DNA of 64,000 nt, from positions 1-64,000 of the forward strand of contig JADEWQ010000011.1 of NCBI GenBank assembly GCA_015207585.1, read 5' to 3'. Both the position numbers and the translations under genes were made by a program. The notes beneath the pieces were generated by a model. The model had not been told where the DNA came from. It ran no database searches and worked only from the letters and a program-made list of their open reading frames with translations. Shown here piece after piece: positions 34,645 through 43,615 of the stretch. Source of the DNA: Pleurocapsales cyanobacterium LEGE 06147 (GTDB lineage: Bacteria; Cyanobacteriota; Cyanobacteriia; Cyanobacteriales; Xenococcaceae). The first letter of the stretch is position 1. Every line of letters begins with the position of its first letter.

Positions 34645-36372
34645 ATGCCAATCGATCGACCCAGAGACGTTCAAGTTTTTCCCGTCGCTACCGATACGAG
34701 AGTATTGCGATCGCGCACCTGGGATAGACTCAAGTTTGAAATTGAATACGCCCTTCAAAAAGGAACGACAGCCAATTCTTATTTAATTGAAGGAGATAAA
34801 ATCGCTTTACTAGATCCGCCCGGAGAATCCTTTACCGAGATTTTCCTGACTGCCTTAAAAGAAAGGATAGAACCTAAAACAATCGATTATGTCATTCTCG
34901 GACATATAAATCCCAATCGCGCTGTCACTATCGAAGCTTTGCTAGAAATTGCTCCTCAAATTACTTTTGTAACCTCCAATCCAGGGGCAATTTCTCTGCG
35001 GAAAATACTAGAAGCACCAGAATTAAAAATTACAGTCGTTAAAGGAGAAGAAACTCTCGATCTGGGTCGAGGTCATCTTTTAGAATTTATTCCTACTACC
35101 AATCCTCGCTATCCCGATCAACTCTGCACCTACGACTCAAAAACTCAAGTCTTATATACAGATAAACTTTTTGGTGCCCATGTCTGCGGCGATCAGGTTT
35201 TTGACGAAGGCTGGACAGTTTATAACGAAGACCGCCGTTATTACTTCGATTGTCTGATGGCACCCCATGCCCGTCAAGTAGCTGTTGCCCTAGAAAAAAT
35301 TAGTGACAAACCAGCAAGAATCTATGCTACGGGTCACGGTCCCCTGGTACGCTATAGTCTTAAAGAATTAATCGCCCAATATAAAGAATGGACGAAACAA
35401 CAAAGCAACCAGGAACTTAGTGTTGCTTTAATTTATGCTTCAGCATATGGAAATACAGCTACAATCGCCCAAGCCATAGCCAGAGGTATTACTAAAGCAG
35501 GAGTCGGTGTCGAATCAATCAATGCTGAATTTGCCGAACCAGAGGAAATTAAGACAGCAGTTCAACAAGCAGCAGGTTTTATAATGGGGTCCCCCACTTT
35601 AGGGGGTCACGCACCTACTCAAATCCAAACAGCTATGGGTATTGTCCTGGCCAACACTGATAAAACTAAACTAGCTGGCGTGTTTGGTTCTTACGGGTGG
35701 AGTGGTGAAGCCATTGACTTGCTAGAAAATAAATTCCGCAACGCTGGTTATAATTTTGGTTTTGAACCCATCCGTGTTAAATTCAAACCCACCGATGCCA
35801 TTATCAAAACCTGCGAAGAGACGGGGACAGACTTCGCTCAAGCTTTAAAAAAAGCCAAGCGTGTCCGCAAAGCCAAACAAACTGGCAGCACTTCAGAAAC
35901 TGCACGGACAGAACAGGCTTTGGGCAGAATTATTGGTTCTCTGTGCGTAGTTACTACCAAACAAGAAGAGTTAGCAGGGGCAATGTTAGCTTCCTGGGTG
36001 TCACAGGCTACTTTTAATCCCCCTGGTTTAACTGTCGCAGTAGCTAAAGAAAGAGCGATCGAATCTCTCTTGCATACAGGCAGTAAGTTTGTCCTCAATA
36101 TCCTCCAAGAAGGTAAACATATTGGTTTAATGAAGCATTTTCTTAAACCCTTTGCCCCAGGAGAAGACCGCTTTGTTGATGTATCTACTGAAGAAGCCCA
36201 AAATGGTTGTCCGATCCTTACCGATGCTCTTGCCTATTTAGAATGTCAAATCGATAATCGCATCGAGTGTGGCGATCACTGGTTAGTTTATGCCATAGCC
36301 GAAAGAGGTAAGCTTTTGCAGTCAGAAGGGGTGACTGCAGTCCATCATCGTAAGTCAGGCAGTCATTATTAG
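34645..36372 (+). CDS. flv1: Flavodiiron protein Flv1 (non-canonical diiron site)
   Basis: It has the same 575-residue, three-domain plan as the upstream gene: lactamase-like (about 30-265), flavodoxin (about 265-400), flavin reductase (about 430-575). The diiron motif HxExDH reads GHINPNR, so most first-sphere acids and the second His are replaced by neutral or basic residues. This is typical of Flv1/Flv2 subunits. The N-terminus (RDVQVFPVATDTRVLRSRTW) and RYYFDCLMAPHARQVAVALEKISD match Flv1. Flv1 acts as heterodimer with Flv3. The absence of an sll0218-like gene between the pair argues against Flv4/Flv2. Confidence 0.9.
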   Translation: MPIDRPRDVQVFPVATDTRVLRSRTWDRLKFEIEYALQKGTTANSYLIEGDKIALLDPPGESFTEIFLTALKERIEPKTIDYVILGHINPNRAVTIEALLEIAPQITFVTSNPGAISLRKILEAPELKITVVKGEETLDLGRGHLLEFIPTTNPRYPDQLCTYDSKTQVLYTDKLFGAHVCGDQVFDEGWTVYNEDRRYYFDCLMAPHARQVAVALEKISDKPARIYATGHGPLVRYSLKELIAQYKEWTKQQSNQELSVALIYASAYGNTATIAQAIARGITKAGVGVESINAEFAEPEEIKTAVQQAAGFIMGSPTLGGHAPTQIQTAMGIVLANTDKTKLAGVFGSYGWSGEAIDLLENKFRNAGYNFGFEPIRVKFKPTDAIIKTCEETGTDFAQALKKAKRVRKAKQTGSTSETARTEQALGRIIGSLCVVTTKQEELAGAMLASWVSQATFNPPGLTVAVAKERAIESLLHTGSKFVLNILQEGKHIGLMKHFLKPFAPGEDRFVDVSTEEAQNGCPILTDALAYLECQIDNRIECGDHWLVYAIAERGKLLQSEGVTAVHHRKSGSHY

Positions 36373-36449
36373 AAAATCAACAAATAACTACAAGAGGGTA
36401 AAAATTCTTTTAGTTGAAGTCTTTCTTCTTATTGAGATATGGCGATCGC

Positions 36450-37025
36450 ATGGAATATTTATCGGTTCTCGAACAAGCTGCCAATTCCTTTTTAACTAAC
36501 TCTGATTTACCTAGTCCTGCAGTAGTAGTAGATGCTTTATTAGTAGCAGAAAGACAAGGACGCAAAACCAAAAGTTATGGTTCTTTTGAACAACTAATTG
36601 GTACTTGGCAATTATGTTTAATTACTGGCACGAGGAAAACAAGACAAAAAGCTGGAATTGTGCTAGGAGCAGGTAGATATATTCCCAAATTTATTCAGAT
36701 TAAACTTACTTATTTTTTGACTCAAGAAAAAGAGCGAGTAAATAATTGCATTGTATGTGGTGGTCTAACTCTATCTTTAACCGGACCAGTTAAATTTTTA
36801 CCCCAAAAGAATCTTTTGGCATTTGATTTCACCCAAATGAGAATTAAAATCTTTGGTTTAAAACTTTATCAAGGTTACATCAGATCGGGAAAATTAAGAG
36901 AACAAAAATTTGAGCAAGAAAAGATCAATCAACAAGCTTTTTTTGCTTATTTTTTAATCGAAGAGCAAATTATAGCTGCCAGAGGAAGAGGTGGTGGTTT
37001 AGCGTTGTGGGACCGTCTTAATTAA
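36450..37025 (+). CDS. Conserved-looking protein downstream of flv1, unknown
   Basis: The ~191-residue protein has LIGTWQLCLITGTRKTRQKAG, a run of alternating hydrophobic beta-like segments (TLSLTGPVKFLPQKNLLAFDF, IKIFGLKLYQGYIRSG) and a glycine-rich ending AARGRGGGLALWDRL. This layout, with an N-terminal helix, GxW strand and C-terminal GRGG-L strand, is reminiscent of the plastid lipid-associated/fibrillin (lipocalin-like) fold, but I cannot confirm it. I start at ATG 36450; TTG 36414 is in frame upstream. It follows flv1 by about 77 bases on the same strand, so it may be cotranscribed. Confidence 0.7.
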   Translation: MEYLSVLEQAANSFLTNSDLPSPAVVVDALLVAERQGRKTKSYGSFEQLIGTWQLCLITGTRKTRQKAGIVLGAGRYIPKFIQIKLTYFLTQEKERVNNCIVCGGLTLSLTGPVKFLPQKNLLAFDFTQMRIKIFGLKLYQGYIRSGKLREQKFEQEKINQQAFFAYFLIEEQIIAARGRGGGLALWDRLN

Positions 37026-37219
37026 TAAGCTGTATAGGCAAAATTGCATCGTTGCCGCGCAATTATGTCATCAACAGCTCTTCAATGGAAACATCAGGCT
37101 GTAATTGTCCTTTATACAAGCTACCGTTTTCCTTTGCTGAAACCGCTCTAAGGAAAGAGTATAGGCGCGTTCATTTACTGACTGATTGAGATGGTAATGA
37201 TTGGGTAGATGTATTACTC

Positions 37220-37301
37220 ATTAAGTTCAAGTTCTCCTTCAGAAATCCCAGCAGTTTCCTACACAAAAGTGTGGAAACCTGGAGAATTAAATGAACTTAA
37301 T
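37220..37301 (+). other. Nested hairpin, candidate structured RNA or 3' element
   Basis: Outer arms ATTAAGTTC (37220-37228) and GAACTTAAT (37293-37301) enclose TTCTCC/GGAGAA, and an inner hairpin GTTTCC-T-ACAC (37254-37264) / GTGT-GGAAAC (37269-37278) with an AAAA loop. It lies in the 362-bp gap where the 36450 gene and moeA converge. It lacks a T-run, so it is not a classic terminator. The rest of the gap shows nothing recognisable. Confidence 0.5.
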
Positions 37302-37387
37302 AAGACTACAATTTAAACATTAAGTCTGAGTTATATTTAGTTTAATTCAAGCCTATTTCTACTTTTTTAAAAAACTGCAACCACAAA

Positions 37388-38617
37388 TTAACTTACTTGC
37401 ATTACGACTACTTCTTCCCCAACAGCAATACTAGTTTGACCTACAGGAATTACTGCTAAACCATTCGTTTGTGAGAGATTAATTAAATTACCAGAACTAT
37501 GACTACCACTAGGTAAGGCAAATTCATAAACCCCATCAACTAAAGATAATTTACCCCAAAGATAGGTTTCTCTTTTACCTCCCGATCGCAATTCATTACG
37601 ACTACGAGCTTTAATAAATATTGGTTGCCAATTATCTTTTAATCCCGATAATTTTTTCAAAGCAGGCTGCACAAAACGCCAGCAACTAACTAAAGCAGAA
37701 ACAGGATTACCTGGAATACCAAAATACAAGCAATTATTCTGAAATTTAGCAACCGTAAGCGGTTTTCCTGGTTTAATAGCAACAGAACTAATGGGAATTT
37801 CTCCTCCCAACTCTGCTAAGATTTGTTCGACATAGTCATAGTCTCCTACTGAAACACCACCAGTAGATAAAACTAGATCGGCTGATTTAATTGCCGAGGC
37901 GATCACGGTTTTTAACTGTTGGCGATCGTCTGGAATGATTCCTAGTTTAATCGGAATACCTCCGTTACTAGTAACAAAACTAGCTAAGGCATACTGATTA
38001 GAATCCACTATTTGCCCTGGTTTTAACGGTTGTTCTGGCGAAACTAACTCATCTCCAGTAGATAAAATTGCTACTCTTGGACGACGATAAACTGTTAGTT
38101 CGGTACATTGAGCCATAGCTAACACGGCAATATCGGCAGCCTCGAGCATAATACCCGGTTGTAACATCGGCGTACCTGCTCGATAAAAAGAACCCCGATA
38201 TCTTACAAATTCTCCTAGTTGAGGAGATGATAAAATTTTTACGCGATTTGCTTCTCGTTGCGTATTTTCCTGAATAATTATAGTATCTGCACCTTCTGGC
38301 ATCATCGCCCCAGTAAAAATACGGGCAGCTTGTCCTAATTGAATTGTCTTTTTCGGTTGGCAACCAGCAGGAATTTCTTCTACTATCTCTAAAATTACTG
38401 GATTATTAATAGTACAGTCTTTAACATCCTCGTAACGTACGGCATAACCATCCATTGCGGAATTATCCCAGTGAGGAAAATCTAGTCGACTGGTAATCGG
38501 CGTTGCCAAGATCCGGTTATTAGCCATATCTAAACCAACTATTTCCGTATCTTGTTGAGGATTTAAAGGCTGGACTAAATCTAAAACGATCGATTCTGCT
38601 CGTGCAACTGGAAGCAT
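37388..38617 (-). CDS. moeA: Molybdopterin molybdenumtransferase
   Basis: MoeA inserts molybdate into adenylated molybdopterin to make molybdenum cofactor, needed for nitrate reductase. The 409-residue protein shows the family landmarks: PHWDNSAMDGYAVR near residue 47, the GAMMPEGADTIIIQE block near 105, RVAILSTGDELV near 175, GQIVDSNQYAL, LVLSTGGVSVGDYDYV near 250, IKPGKPLTVAKF and YFGIPGNPVSALVSC near 300. Length is normal. No other moa genes are nearby. Confidence 0.95.
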   Translation of the reverse strand: MLPVARAESIVLDLVQPLNPQQDTEIVGLDMANNRILATPITSRLDFPHWDNSAMDGYAVRYEDVKDCTINNPVILEIVEEIPAGCQPKKTIQLGQAARIFTGAMMPEGADTIIIQENTQREANRVKILSSPQLGEFVRYRGSFYRAGTPMLQPGIMLEAADIAVLAMAQCTELTVYRRPRVAILSTGDELVSPEQPLKPGQIVDSNQYALASFVTSNGGIPIKLGIIPDDRQQLKTVIASAIKSADLVLSTGGVSVGDYDYVEQILAELGGEIPISSVAIKPGKPLTVAKFQNNCLYFGIPGNPVSALVSCWRFVQPALKKLSGLKDNWQPIFIKARSRNELRSGGKRETYLWGKLSLVDGVYEFALPSGSHSSGNLINLSQTNGLAVIPVGQTSIAVGEEVVVMQVS

Positions 38618-38673
38618 AGTTTGTCCTTTGTCTTTTGTTATTTGTCCTTTGTATCAATTCCCAATCACCTATT

Positions 38674-38698
38674 ACCAATGACCAATGACCAATGACCA
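38674..38698 (+). repeat. ACCAATG heptamer tandem repeat
   Basis: Three full copies of ACCAATG plus a partial fourth lie between moeA and the RDD gene, preceded by related CCAATCACC units. These are the short tandemly repeated repetitive sequences common in cyanobacteria. They have no CRISPR-like spacers. Confidence 0.75.
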
Positions 38699-38808
38699 AA
38701 TCATCTTCTGCATTGTTTGTAGATAAGTTAGGCTGGAAGCATAAAAAACAAACACTAGACACTACCTCCAAATCCCAATAAATTATTGCCCTTGGCTGCA
38801 ATCCAACC

Positions 38809-39336
38809 ATGTATAATGATGAACTAGATTACATACGCTTTCCTAGAGTACCAATCGAGCGGCGAGCGGGAGCATTTCTAATTGATTTTGTGACTATTTG
38901 GCTATTTAGTTCTTTTTTTGGCTCCGTGCAGTGGCTTGTTTTTCTGTTGGCTTGGCTGGCAATGCGAGTATTTCTGGCAGAAAGAAATAAAGGTCAAAGT
39001 TTAGGTCGTTGGGCTTTGGACCTCAAAGTAATCGATCCGCGCTTTAATAAAATTCCCGACCTCGTGACTTTGAGTAAACGAGAAGGAATTGTCGGCTTTG
39101 CTGCTATGTTAGCAATGTTTGGCTTAAACCTCAATTTCTCCAATGCTCTCTCAATGATAGTACTGGTGAGTCCTTTAGTAGTAGATTGCGGACTAGCTTT
39201 GACTGATGAAGAATTTAATCGAGCATTTCACGATCGTATAGCTGAAACTATTGTCGTTCAAACTCAGCGGGGTTTTTCTCTAGATTTGAGACTAAAAAAA
39301 TTAGTTGCTCAATTGCGTCGCAATATGCAAAAATAA
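38809..39336 (+). CDS. RDD family membrane protein
   Basis: The 175-residue protein begins with the RDD-family pattern (RFPRVPIERRAGAFLIDFVTIW), in which Arg and Asp flank the first membrane helix. Further hydrophobic segments cover about 30-55, 100-120 and 125-140. GQSLGRWALDLKVID is the second RDD landmark. The basic C-terminal tail (LRLKKLVAQLRRNMQK) is probably cytoplasmic. Function is unknown; some RDD proteins are Na+/H+ antiporters. The gene precedes rpmG by 53 bases. Confidence 0.85.
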   Translation: MYNDELDYIRFPRVPIERRAGAFLIDFVTIWLFSSFFGSVQWLVFLLAWLAMRVFLAERNKGQSLGRWALDLKVIDPRFNKIPDLVTLSKREGIVGFAAMLAMFGLNLNFSNALSMIVLVSPLVVDCGLALTDEEFNRAFHDRIAETIVVQTQRGFSLDLRLKKLVAQLRRNMQK

Positions 39337-39389
39337 GAATTTGCGCGAAAAAATATGAATGAATAAATTAAGTTACTAAGCTAAAAACT

Positions 39390-39584
39390 ATGGCAAGTAA
39401 AAAGGGTGTCCGTCTTATTATTACTTTGGAATGCACCGAATGTCGCAGTAATTCCGATAAGCGATCGCCTGGGGTGTCCCGTTATACAACTACCAAAAAT
39501 CGTCGTAACACCACTGGACGATTAGAGCTGAAAAAGTTTTGTTCCTACTGTAACAGGCATACAGTTCACAAAGAAATTAAATAA
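39390..39584 (+). CDS. rpmG: 50S ribosomal protein L33
   Basis: The 64-residue protein starts [18 protein letters not shown] and ends [14 protein letters not shown]. It keeps both CxxC pairs, so it is the zinc-binding form of L33. [14 protein letters not shown] is the conserved centre. It is followed by rpsR after 61 bases, the usual cyanobacterial order. Confidence 0.97.
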   Translation: MASKKGVRLIITLECTECRSNSDKRSPGVSRYTTTKNRRNTTGRLELKKFCSYCNRHTVHKEIK

Positions 39585-39645
39585 AATAATTTTCTGGTTC
39601 ACGACTTCATTAAAAAGCAAAAAGAAGGTTAAATAACTGCAAATT

Positions 39646-39861
39646 ATGGCATACTATCGCAAACGTCTTTCTCCCATTAAACCTAGCGACCCTATCGACT
39701 ATAAGGATGTAGAGTTATTGCGTAAATTCATGACTGAAAGAGGAAAACTTTTACCTCGGCGCATTACGGGACTAACCGCTAAACAACAAAGAGATTTAAC
39801 CGAAGCAGTCAAAAAAGCTAGAATTTTGGCTTTACTACCTTTTATTAACACAGAAGCATAA
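39646..39861 (+). CDS. rpsR: 30S ribosomal protein S18
   Basis: The 71-residue protein shows the S18 pattern: [45 protein letters not shown] in pieces, then ILALLPF. S18 binds 16S rRNA on the platform with S6. It sits between rpmG and an RNase II family gene, all on the plus strand. Confidence 0.97.
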   Translation: MAYYRKRLSPIKPSDPIDYKDVELLRKFMTERGKLLPRRITGLTAKQQRDLTEAVKKARILALLPFINTEA

Positions 39862-39963
39862 AAGTATTCCGAAAATTTTTTTGATGCTAACTAAAGCAGA
39901 TCGAGTAAGCAAGCAGGTAGACTAAATATGGAGTAGTTAGCTAAACGTAAAAGCGCAAAGCTG

Positions 39964-41979
39964 GTGGAAAAAGGAACGCTGATCGAATTTAGAGTACAAG
40001 GAGAGCGTCGTCTTGCAGTTGCCGAACGTCCAGAAGGAAAAAAGGATTGGCTGGTTGTAGATGAGGGGGGACAAACCCATAAAATTCGTCCCCAAAGAGT
40101 CGAGTATAAGATAGATGGCGGTCCTTATCAGCCTTCCGATATCCCCAGTTTTATTAAGGAAGTACAGACTTATATCGATCCGGCAAGCTTAGAAGTAGCT
40201 TGGGAAATACTGGTAGAAGAGGGAGAAGCGGTCACTCCCAACCAAATGGCAGAACTGTTATTTTCCGAGCAAAGTCCACCTCTATGCTACGCCGCTCATA
40301 CTCTTCTCAGTCAAGATAAAATCTACTTCAAAAAAAAAGGTGATGCTTACGAGCCTCGTCCAGTCAGCCAAGTAGAGGAAATTAGACATCAACTAGAAGT
40401 AGAAGAGCAAAAAAATCGCGAAAAAGAGCAATTTTTAACCCATCTCCAACAAGCCTTAGCCGGAGACAAGGTAGAGTGGACTGACAGCGATCGCGTGCGT
40501 TTAGAAGCTCTCGAAAAGCAAGTATTACAACCAGAAAATAACTCTCGTCCAGCACAAGAAATTCTGGCGACAGTAGGAAGAGCAACAGATGCTCAAGCAG
40601 CTTTTGAATTACTAGTAGACATAGGTTGGTGGAGTAAACATGAAAACTTGTTTCTGCGCCGTAGTTCCTATCCCGTTAACTTTCCTAAAAAGGTGCTTGA
40701 AGTGGCGCAATTTCGGCGAGAATCGCTGCCCCCCGATCCCGACAACCGTCTCGACTTGACTCATCTGAAGGTGTATACCATCGATGACGAAACGACAGAA
40801 GAAATTGATGATGGTTTGAGTATTGAATACCTAGGCGAAGGGCGATCGCCGAGACTTTGGATACACATTGCCGATCCTACTCGTCTAGTTGCTCCTGGAG
40901 ACGAACTAGATTTAGAAGCACGTCGCCGTAGTACCAGCCTCTATTTGCCTACAGGCATGATTTCTATGTTTCCTTCGGAACTAGCCACCGACCCGATGAG
41001 TTTGGTTCAAGGTCGAGTGTGCCCGGCTCTCAGTTTTAGCGTCATCCTTGACGAAACGGGAGCAGTTAAAGAGTATGGGATTAAACCTACTCTAATTAAG
41101 CCTACCTACCGTCTTACCTACGACGATGTAGATGAGATGCTTCATTTAGGAGTGAGAGCAGAACCAGAAATTGCCGAACTAGCTAAATGGGCAAAAATGC
41201 GACAGGAATGGCGCAAAGCACGCGGCTCGATTTATATTCAAATGCCAGAATCTTCAATCAAGGTCAAAGACGATGAAGAAATTATCATCGAATTACTTTA
41301 TGAGTCTGTTTCTCGTCAATTAGTAGCGGAAATGATGATTTTGGCAGGAGAAGTAGCGGGAAGTTATGGCAAAGAACATAATTTACCCTTGCCCTTTCGC
41401 GGACAACCACAGCCAGAACTTCCCAAAGAGGAAGAACTTTTGCAACTACCAGCAGGTCCCGTACGTTTTTGCGCTTTGCGCCGCTGTATGCCTCGCAGCG
41501 AAATCGGTATTACCCCCTCGCGCCATGCAAGTCTGGGTTTAGATAATTACATTCAGGTGACATCTCCCATTCGTCGCTACACGGACTTATTGGCTCATTT
41601 TCAGCTCAAAGCTCATCTGCGAGGAGAAGACCTACCTTTTTCGGGAGAAAAACTCCAAGAAATCCTCTTCAGTGTCACTACTTCGGCTTATGAAGCAACT
41701 TTAATCGAACGTCAGACAAATCGCTACTGGAGTCTAGAGTATCTTAGGCGCAATGCCGATTGCATTTGGCGCGTATTAGTATTGCGTTGGTTGAGAGAAG
41801 ATGATAACCTAGCTTTGATTTTACTAGAGGATTTAGGTTTAGAATTGGCACATCGCTTTGAGCGTCCGGTTGCTTTGGGCGATCGCTTAGAATTACAAGT
41901 AACTCGTGCCGATCCTCATCGAGACGAAATCCGCTTCCGTGAAATCAATTCATTGGAAATTCAGTCAACCTTTATTTAA
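39964..41979 (+). CDS. zam: RNase II/RNB family exoribonuclease (Zam-like)
   Basis: It is a 3'-to-5' exoribonuclease of the RNB family. The 671-residue protein has an N-terminal RNA-binding region (about 1-170), then the RNB catalytic core: YTIDDETTEEIDDGLSIE near 270, with the magnesium-binding Asp cluster, LWIHIADPTRLV, RRRSTSLYLPTGMISMFP, and YIQVTSPIRRYTDLLAHFQ near 530. A C-terminal beta domain closes the protein. The Synechocystis homologue zam is linked to acetazolamide resistance. The start is GTG at 39964. It follows rpsR by about 100 bases and precedes a small gene by 42. Confidence 0.9.
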   Translation: MEKGTLIEFRVQGERRLAVAERPEGKKDWLVVDEGGQTHKIRPQRVEYKIDGGPYQPSDIPSFIKEVQTYIDPASLEVAWEILVEEGEAVTPNQMAELLFSEQSPPLCYAAHTLLSQDKIYFKKKGDAYEPRPVSQVEEIRHQLEVEEQKNREKEQFLTHLQQALAGDKVEWTDSDRVRLEALEKQVLQPENNSRPAQEILATVGRATDAQAAFELLVDIGWWSKHENLFLRRSSYPVNFPKKVLEVAQFRRESLPPDPDNRLDLTHLKVYTIDDETTEEIDDGLSIEYLGEGRSPRLWIHIADPTRLVAPGDELDLEARRRSTSLYLPTGMISMFPSELATDPMSLVQGRVCPALSFSVILDETGAVKEYGIKPTLIKPTYRLTYDDVDEMLHLGVRAEPEIAELAKWAKMRQEWRKARGSIYIQMPESSIKVKDDEEIIIELLYESVSRQLVAEMMILAGEVAGSYGKEHNLPLPFRGQPQPELPKEEELLQLPAGPVRFCALRRCMPRSEIGITPSRHASLGLDNYIQVTSPIRRYTDLLAHFQLKAHLRGEDLPFSGEKLQEILFSVTTSAYEATLIERQTNRYWSLEYLRRNADCIWRVLVLRWLREDDNLALILLEDLGLELAHRFERPVALGDRLELQVTRADPHRDEIRFREINSLEIQSTFI

Positions 41980-42021
41980 GCTAAAAGTCAAAACTCAAAA
42001 TTAGCTAATTACTTACTTAGA

Positions 42022-42423
42022 GTGAAACCAAAATCGCTCGACTCACAGTCTCAATTCCAACCTCGGCAGCTTGTCTGCCTAGAACACGATCGCACTTTTC
42101 TATACGGCGAGGTAATTGAGGTTATTTCTAACCGACAACTTTGCTGGGTAAGACCTCTAATGCTAGCAATTATGTCCGAAAATATTGAGGGTTTATCGAG
42201 TTATTGGCAATTAGAAACCCAGATCGATTTGCGTTCAGGAGCCGATTTGATTTTACCACTAAATTTATTTCGACTCGCTTTAGATACGGAAATTATTCCT
42301 TTACTCGTTCGACTCGAAAATTTACATAACTCCTCAGAAACTGAATTAATAGCTCGTCAACATCTCCATCGTTTCATCGAGCAAATTTGCCAATCTCATC
42401 GAGAAATATTTCAAAATTCTTAA
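42022..42423 (+). CDS. Conserved-looking hypothetical protein (133 aa)
   Basis: The protein begins FQPRQLVCLEHDRTFLYGEVIEVISNRQLCWVRPLML, a compact beta-strand pattern like a small beta-barrel, and ends in a helical tail (ARQHLHRFIEQICQSHREIF). The middle has DLRSGADLILPLNLFRLALDTEIIPL. I recall similar cyanobacterial proteins of unknown function but cannot name a family. The start is GTG at 42022, 42 bases after the exoribonuclease gene, so the two are probably cotranscribed. Confidence 0.7.
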   Translation: MKPKSLDSQSQFQPRQLVCLEHDRTFLYGEVIEVISNRQLCWVRPLMLAIMSENIEGLSSYWQLETQIDLRSGADLILPLNLFRLALDTEIIPLLVRLENLHNSSETELIARQHLHRFIEQICQSHREIFQNS

Positions 42424-43139
42424 TTTTTTCTTGCTTTTGACAAAGTATTAAGCATGCAACAGTGTTTGGGAACCTGAAAGAGACCTTCTATACGGACAAG
42501 CCCCAATGCTTTCCGCACATTCTGCACCTTTTTAAGGCGGAGTACCTCTGACTTCTACATAGCGGTATTAGTTATTGTGGCATCAGTTTGCCTAAAATAC
42601 AAAAGCTCTCTTTTCCTTTGAGCGAAAACAAAAATTCGATTATAAGCTATAGTTGTGTTTTCTAATCTCTGTCTTTAGCTAGTTATTTACTCTATTCTTT
42701 ACCTTTATCTTTTAGAGTACGTAGATAGTTTTAAAGTCTAGTAGCTAAATTGTGACTTCAGTTACAACTTATTTTAAGGGTGATTATCATAATAATCATT
42801 ACTTAAGTATAAGCACTTTTAGGTTTATATATTTTAAACAAAAAATCAGTACTAGTGCTGAAATAAATCTACGGCAAATTGTTTATAACCATAATGACTC
42901 TAAAAAAATCTTGATGAACTTGATTAAAAGTTTTTGTCTAACAACTAAATGTCAGGAAGAGTACATTTAATTAGAGAGGATTACGAATATACAAAAGAAC
43001 TTCAAAATAAGTTCATATTTGTATCAAGATTTGATAAAATCCACGTTCGAGAGTAGATCTCAGTTAAATTACGGATTATCCTCTATGACATAAGAGTCAA
43101 ATAAAAATGTTTTAAGTAGTATAAAGTAGGTATAAAAAT
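42424..43139. other. Intergenic region of 716 bp
   Basis: No convincing gene is present. A GC-richer patch (about 42480-42560) differs from the AT-rich remainder and may be a relic of an inserted sequence. A 72-codon frame at 42752-42970 starts with GTG, lacks a ribosome binding site and has no recognisable protein. The right end should hold the promoter of the STAS gene. Confidence 0.4.
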
Positions 43140-43481
43140 ATGAGCAGTAAAACGTTATATCCTGAAATAACTATTTTTAAAGTACGAGGATATGTAAGTG
43201 CTGCTAATGCAACTCAATTTTTAGAACAGTTAACTACAGCAATCAAAACCGAAACTAACTCAATTCTACTAGTAGATATGAAAGAAGTAGAATTTATGGA
43301 CAGTGCTGGGTTAATGGCTATGATTAAGGGTTTTCGCCTGGCACAAAGTTTAAATAAGCGTCTCAGTATTTGTTCGGTAAATCCGTCAGTGCGAATGGTT
43401 TTTGAGTTAACCCAATTAGATGAAGTCTTCGAGATTTTTGAAAATCGCGATGCTTTTGAAGCTGCCTTAGCAGTGAATTAA
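43140..43481 (+). CDS. STAS domain anti-sigma factor antagonist
   Basis: The 113-residue protein is a single STAS domain: ITIFKVRGYVSAANATQFLEQL, ILLVDMKEVEFMDSAGLMAMIKGF, with the phosphorylatable Ser in DSAG, and a C-terminal VFELTQLDEVFEIFENRDAF helix. Such proteins bind anti-sigma kinases in partner-switching cascades. No kinase or PP2C phosphatase is encoded next to it. It is a single-gene unit on the plus strand. Confidence 0.9.
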   Translation: MSSKTLYPEITIFKVRGYVSAANATQFLEQLTTAIKTETNSILLVDMKEVEFMDSAGLMAMIKGFRLAQSLNKRLSICSVNPSVRMVFELTQLDEVFEIFENRDAFEAALAVN

Positions 43482-43615
43482 TTGCTGAATTAAAATTAAT
43501 TAAATTAAAAAATAACCAGGCTAGAAGCTAATAATCGAGCAAACTGCAAAAAACTAGCAACGTCCGCTATATTAAAAGGGCTGAGACTATTGCCCGATTA
43601 AGCAGAGGAGGGTTC

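Noticed and set aside
38641-38700. Heptamer tandem repeats as a possible CRISPR array
   Set aside because: Units are 7 bp and contiguous with no spacers; this is the common cyanobacterial short tandem repeat type.
42752-42970. 72-codon frame in the gap before the STAS gene
   Set aside because: GTG start without ribosome binding site; composition looks like translated AT-rich intergenic DNA.
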